A stretch of DNA of 64,000 nucleotides from NCBI GenBank assembly GCA_002786915.1, contig PCUV01000048.1, forward strand, positions 39,697 through 103,696. Reading direction: 5' to 3'. A program made the position numbers and the translations under genes. The DNA is from Comamonadaceae bacterium CG12_big_fil_rev_8_21_14_0_65_59_15. GTDB lineage: Bacteria; Pseudomonadota; Gammaproteobacteria; Burkholderiales; Burkholderiaceae_C. The notes beneath the pieces are model-generated. The model made no database searches. It saw nothing but the letters and a program-made list of their open reading frames with translations, and was not told where the DNA came from. Every line of letters starts with the position of its first letter. The stretch's first letter is position 1. Below, piece by piece: positions 62,459-64,000 of this stretch.

Positions 62459-63476
62459 GGGGGTCCACCCAGACGTAACACAGGTCTGAAATCAGCTTGG
62501 TGACCAAGCCAATCAGCGTAAAGAAATACAGCGTGCCCAGCACCACCGGGTAGTCACGCCGGATCACACTCTCGTAACTCAGCAGCCCCAGCCCATCGAG
62601 CGAAAACAGCGTTTCAATGAGCAGTGAACCGGTGAAAAATGCGCCGATGAACGCCGCCGGAAAACCGGTCACGATGGGAATCAGCGCATTGCGAAACACA
62701 TGACCCCACAGCACCTGGCGCTCACTCAGGCCCTTGGCGCGGGCGGTCACCACGTATTGCTTGCGGATTTCTTCCAAAAAAGCATTTTTGGTCAGCATCG
62801 TGGTCACGGCAAAGCTGCCCAGCACCATCGCTGTGACCGGCAACGCGATGTGCCACAGATAGTCCACCGCGCGCGCGCCCCAACTTAGTTCTTCCCAGTT
62901 GCCAGAGGTCAGCCCGCGCAACGGAAACCATTGCAACTGGCCGCCAAAAATCACCAGCAAGGCCACGCCCAGCACAAAGCCGGGGATGGCGTAACCCACC
63001 AGCACCAGCAGCGTGGTGATCAGGTCAAAGCGCGAACCGGCGCGCACCGCCTTGGCCACACCCAGCGGCACCGCCACCAGATAGCTGATGAAAAACGTCC
63101 ATAACCCCAGGCTGATCGACACCGGCAGCTTGTCACGGATCAGCTCGGCCACACTCTTGTTCTGGAAAAAGCTGCGCCCCAGGTCAAAGCGCGCAAACTG
63201 CCCCAGCATCTGCAAAAAACGTTCGTGCGCGGGCTTGTCAAAACCGTACAGCGCCTTGATTTGCTCAATGCGCTTGGGATCGACCCCTTGCGCGCCCCGG
63301 TAAGTCAAACCGCCCCCTTCGGCCACGGCACCCTTGCCAGCACCCGCCTTGGCTTCGGCCAGATACTGTTCGACCGGCCCGCCCGGCACAAACTGGATCA
63401 CCACAAAGGTGATCAACAGCACGCCCAGCAGCGTGGGGATCATCAGCAGCAGACGTTTGAGGATATAGCTCAGCAT
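62442..63476 (-). CDS. yejB: Oligopeptide ABC transporter permease YejB
   Basis: 344 residues from ATG 63476 (MLSYILKRLLLMIPTLLGVL). DppB/OppB-type permease: the YejB-specific insert EQYLAEAKAGAGKGAVAEGG, the membrane core DLGRSFFQNKSVAELIRDKL, and the EAA loop QYVVTARAKGLSERQVLWGH. The gene for the binding protein YejA is not visible in the window. The GNAT remnant ends two bases before its start codon. Confidence 0.95.
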   Translation of the reverse strand: MLSYILKRLLLMIPTLLGVLLITFVVIQFVPGGPVEQYLAEAKAGAGKGAVAEGGGLTYRGAQGVDPKRIEQIKALYGFDKPAHERFLQMLGQFARFDLGRSFFQNKSVAELIRDKLPVSISLGLWTFFISYLVAVPLGVAKAVRAGSRFDLITTLLVLVGYAIPGFVLGVALLVIFGGQLQWFPLRGLTSGNWEELSWGARAVDYLWHIALPVTAMVLGSFAVTTMLTKNAFLEEIRKQYVVTARAKGLSERQVLWGHVFRNALIPIVTGFPAAFIGAFFTGSLLIETLFSLDGLGLLSYESVIRRDYPVVLGTLYFFTLIGLVTKLISDLCYVWVDPRVKFD

Positions 63477-63478
63477 GG

Positions 63479-63763
63479 TCAGGCAAAGTGATGCGTTGGC
63501 AAAAACAGCAAGAGGGGCTGACCGGGACAGCACTGAAAACCATCGCGTTGATAAAACCCAGCCGCGTGTTCATCCAGGGCATCGACAAACAGGCCCAGGC
63601 CGTCGGCCTCTTGGTCAATACGCTGCGCCCTGCGCATGGCATCCATCATCAACAGCAATTCACCCGCGCATTTGCCTTGCGCAAGCCAGCCGATGAGCTG
63701 CAGGCATTGGCAGACAAAGGGCAGACGGTCATGACTACCAGTAAAAGGTTGTACCAGCAGCAT
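63479..63763 (-). pseudogene. C-terminal remnant of a GNAT acetyltransferase
   Basis: The frame from about 63690 to the stop at 63479 reads LIGWLAQGKCAGELLLMMDA MRRAQRIDQEADGLGLFVDA, then LDEHAAGFYQRDGFQCCPGQ. That is the C-terminal half of TacT-like GNAT proteins (acetyl-CoA loop QGKGxGxxLL, then AAxFYxxxGF). The usual R/Q-x-x-G-x-G/A loop is damaged (LAQGKCAGE) and nothing upstream gives the N-terminal half, so it is truncated. The annotated open frame starts with unrelated residues. Confidence 0.55.
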
Positions 63764-64000
63764 CGGTTTTGGCCAGGTTGTAGCGATTCAGTACCTTCGA
63801 CAGCTTGCCGTTGGGTGCGGGTTGGCTTTTCATCAACGCCGGTAACGGCATCAACGTGCCAAGATTGGGTTCTGTGAGAAGTCAATCTATAACCAAAATA
63901 ATAATATCGGTTCTTCGTTGAATTCACTGTGAACTTTTTAAGCCACTGCCAAGTTCAACTTTCCACAATGAAACAGAATTCTTGCCCGGTAGTTAGTGAA
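63764..64000. other. Right-hand end of window, no intact gene recognised
   Basis: A minus-strand frame ending at 63735 (from ATG 63851) gives 38 residues (NGKLSKVLNRYNLAKTDAAG and so on) that I cannot place. From about 63880 the sequence is AT-rich and has no clear coding signal. It could be the decayed start of the GNAT locus or part of a gene beyond the edge. Confidence 0.3.

Noticed and set aside
1..64000. tRNA, rRNA, CRISPR arrays, intact IS elements, prophage genes
   Set aside because: Looked for cloverleaf ends, regularly spaced repeats, transposase motifs and phage structural proteins; none seen.

Overview
This is a chromosomal window from a betaproteobacterium, most likely a member of the Comamonadaceae (Rhodoferax/Polaromonas/Acidovorax-like). 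That reading rests on high-GC codon use, the rimP-nusA-infB-rbfA-truB-typA block, tmk-holB-(pilZ)-tatD, adjacent guaB-guaA, and a dispersed repeat of about 50 bp (TAGCTGCTAGCGC-type palindromes) that I associate with this family from memory. There are no rRNA or tRNA genes, no CRISPR array, no intact insertion sequence and no prophage.

Layout: 0-6 kb holds housekeeping genes (DEAD-box helicase running off the left edge, ettA, an MFS transporter, purM). 6-25.3 kb is an accessory stretch. It contains a toxin-antitoxin (TA) pair with a frameshifted toxin, two very large exported proteins of about 1,010 residues that carry DUF1566/Lcl_C-type domains (the first strikingly AT-rich), a DUF2126/transglutaminase protein, and then VapBC, a TumE-like pair, HicAB and a DUF4143 ATPase interleaved with rlmB, chromate transporter halves and alpha/beta hydrolases. 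25.5-29.5 kb is a two-gene signalling unit: a PhnD-like periplasmic binding protein, translationally coupled to a membrane HAMP-PAS-PAS-GGDEF-EAL-CZB protein. The unit is bracketed by two copies of the 5' end of the MOSC-domain gene that follows it.

30-45 kb is mostly core: PlsC-like acyltransferase, Gfo/Idh/MocA dehydrogenase, ygfZ, then mltG-tmk-holB-tatD with only a remnant of pilZ between holB and tatD. It continues with an exported ankyrin protein, two class III nucleotide cyclases, ldcA, a tadA fused to a decayed hydrolase, guaA and guaB. 45-50 kb carries rnfH-ratA opposite smpB, an ECF sigma/anti-sigma pair behind a small exported repeat protein, a HIBYL-CoA hydrolase-like gene and an EamA transporter. 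51-59.6 kb is the translation operon rimP-nusA-infB-rbfA-truB-typA on the minus strand, with a promoter and a terminator-like leader hairpin in front of rimP. 59.7-63.5 kb is the yejBEF oligopeptide ABC transporter, preceded by the C-terminal remnant of a GNAT acetyltransferase.

The most interesting items are the paired giant exported DUF1566 proteins, the pilZ deletion scar, the tadA-hydrolase fusion, the duplicated MOSC 5' end around the c-di-GMP unit, and dispersed repeats that lie inside coding sequences, including one that encodes most of a lipoprotein signal peptide.
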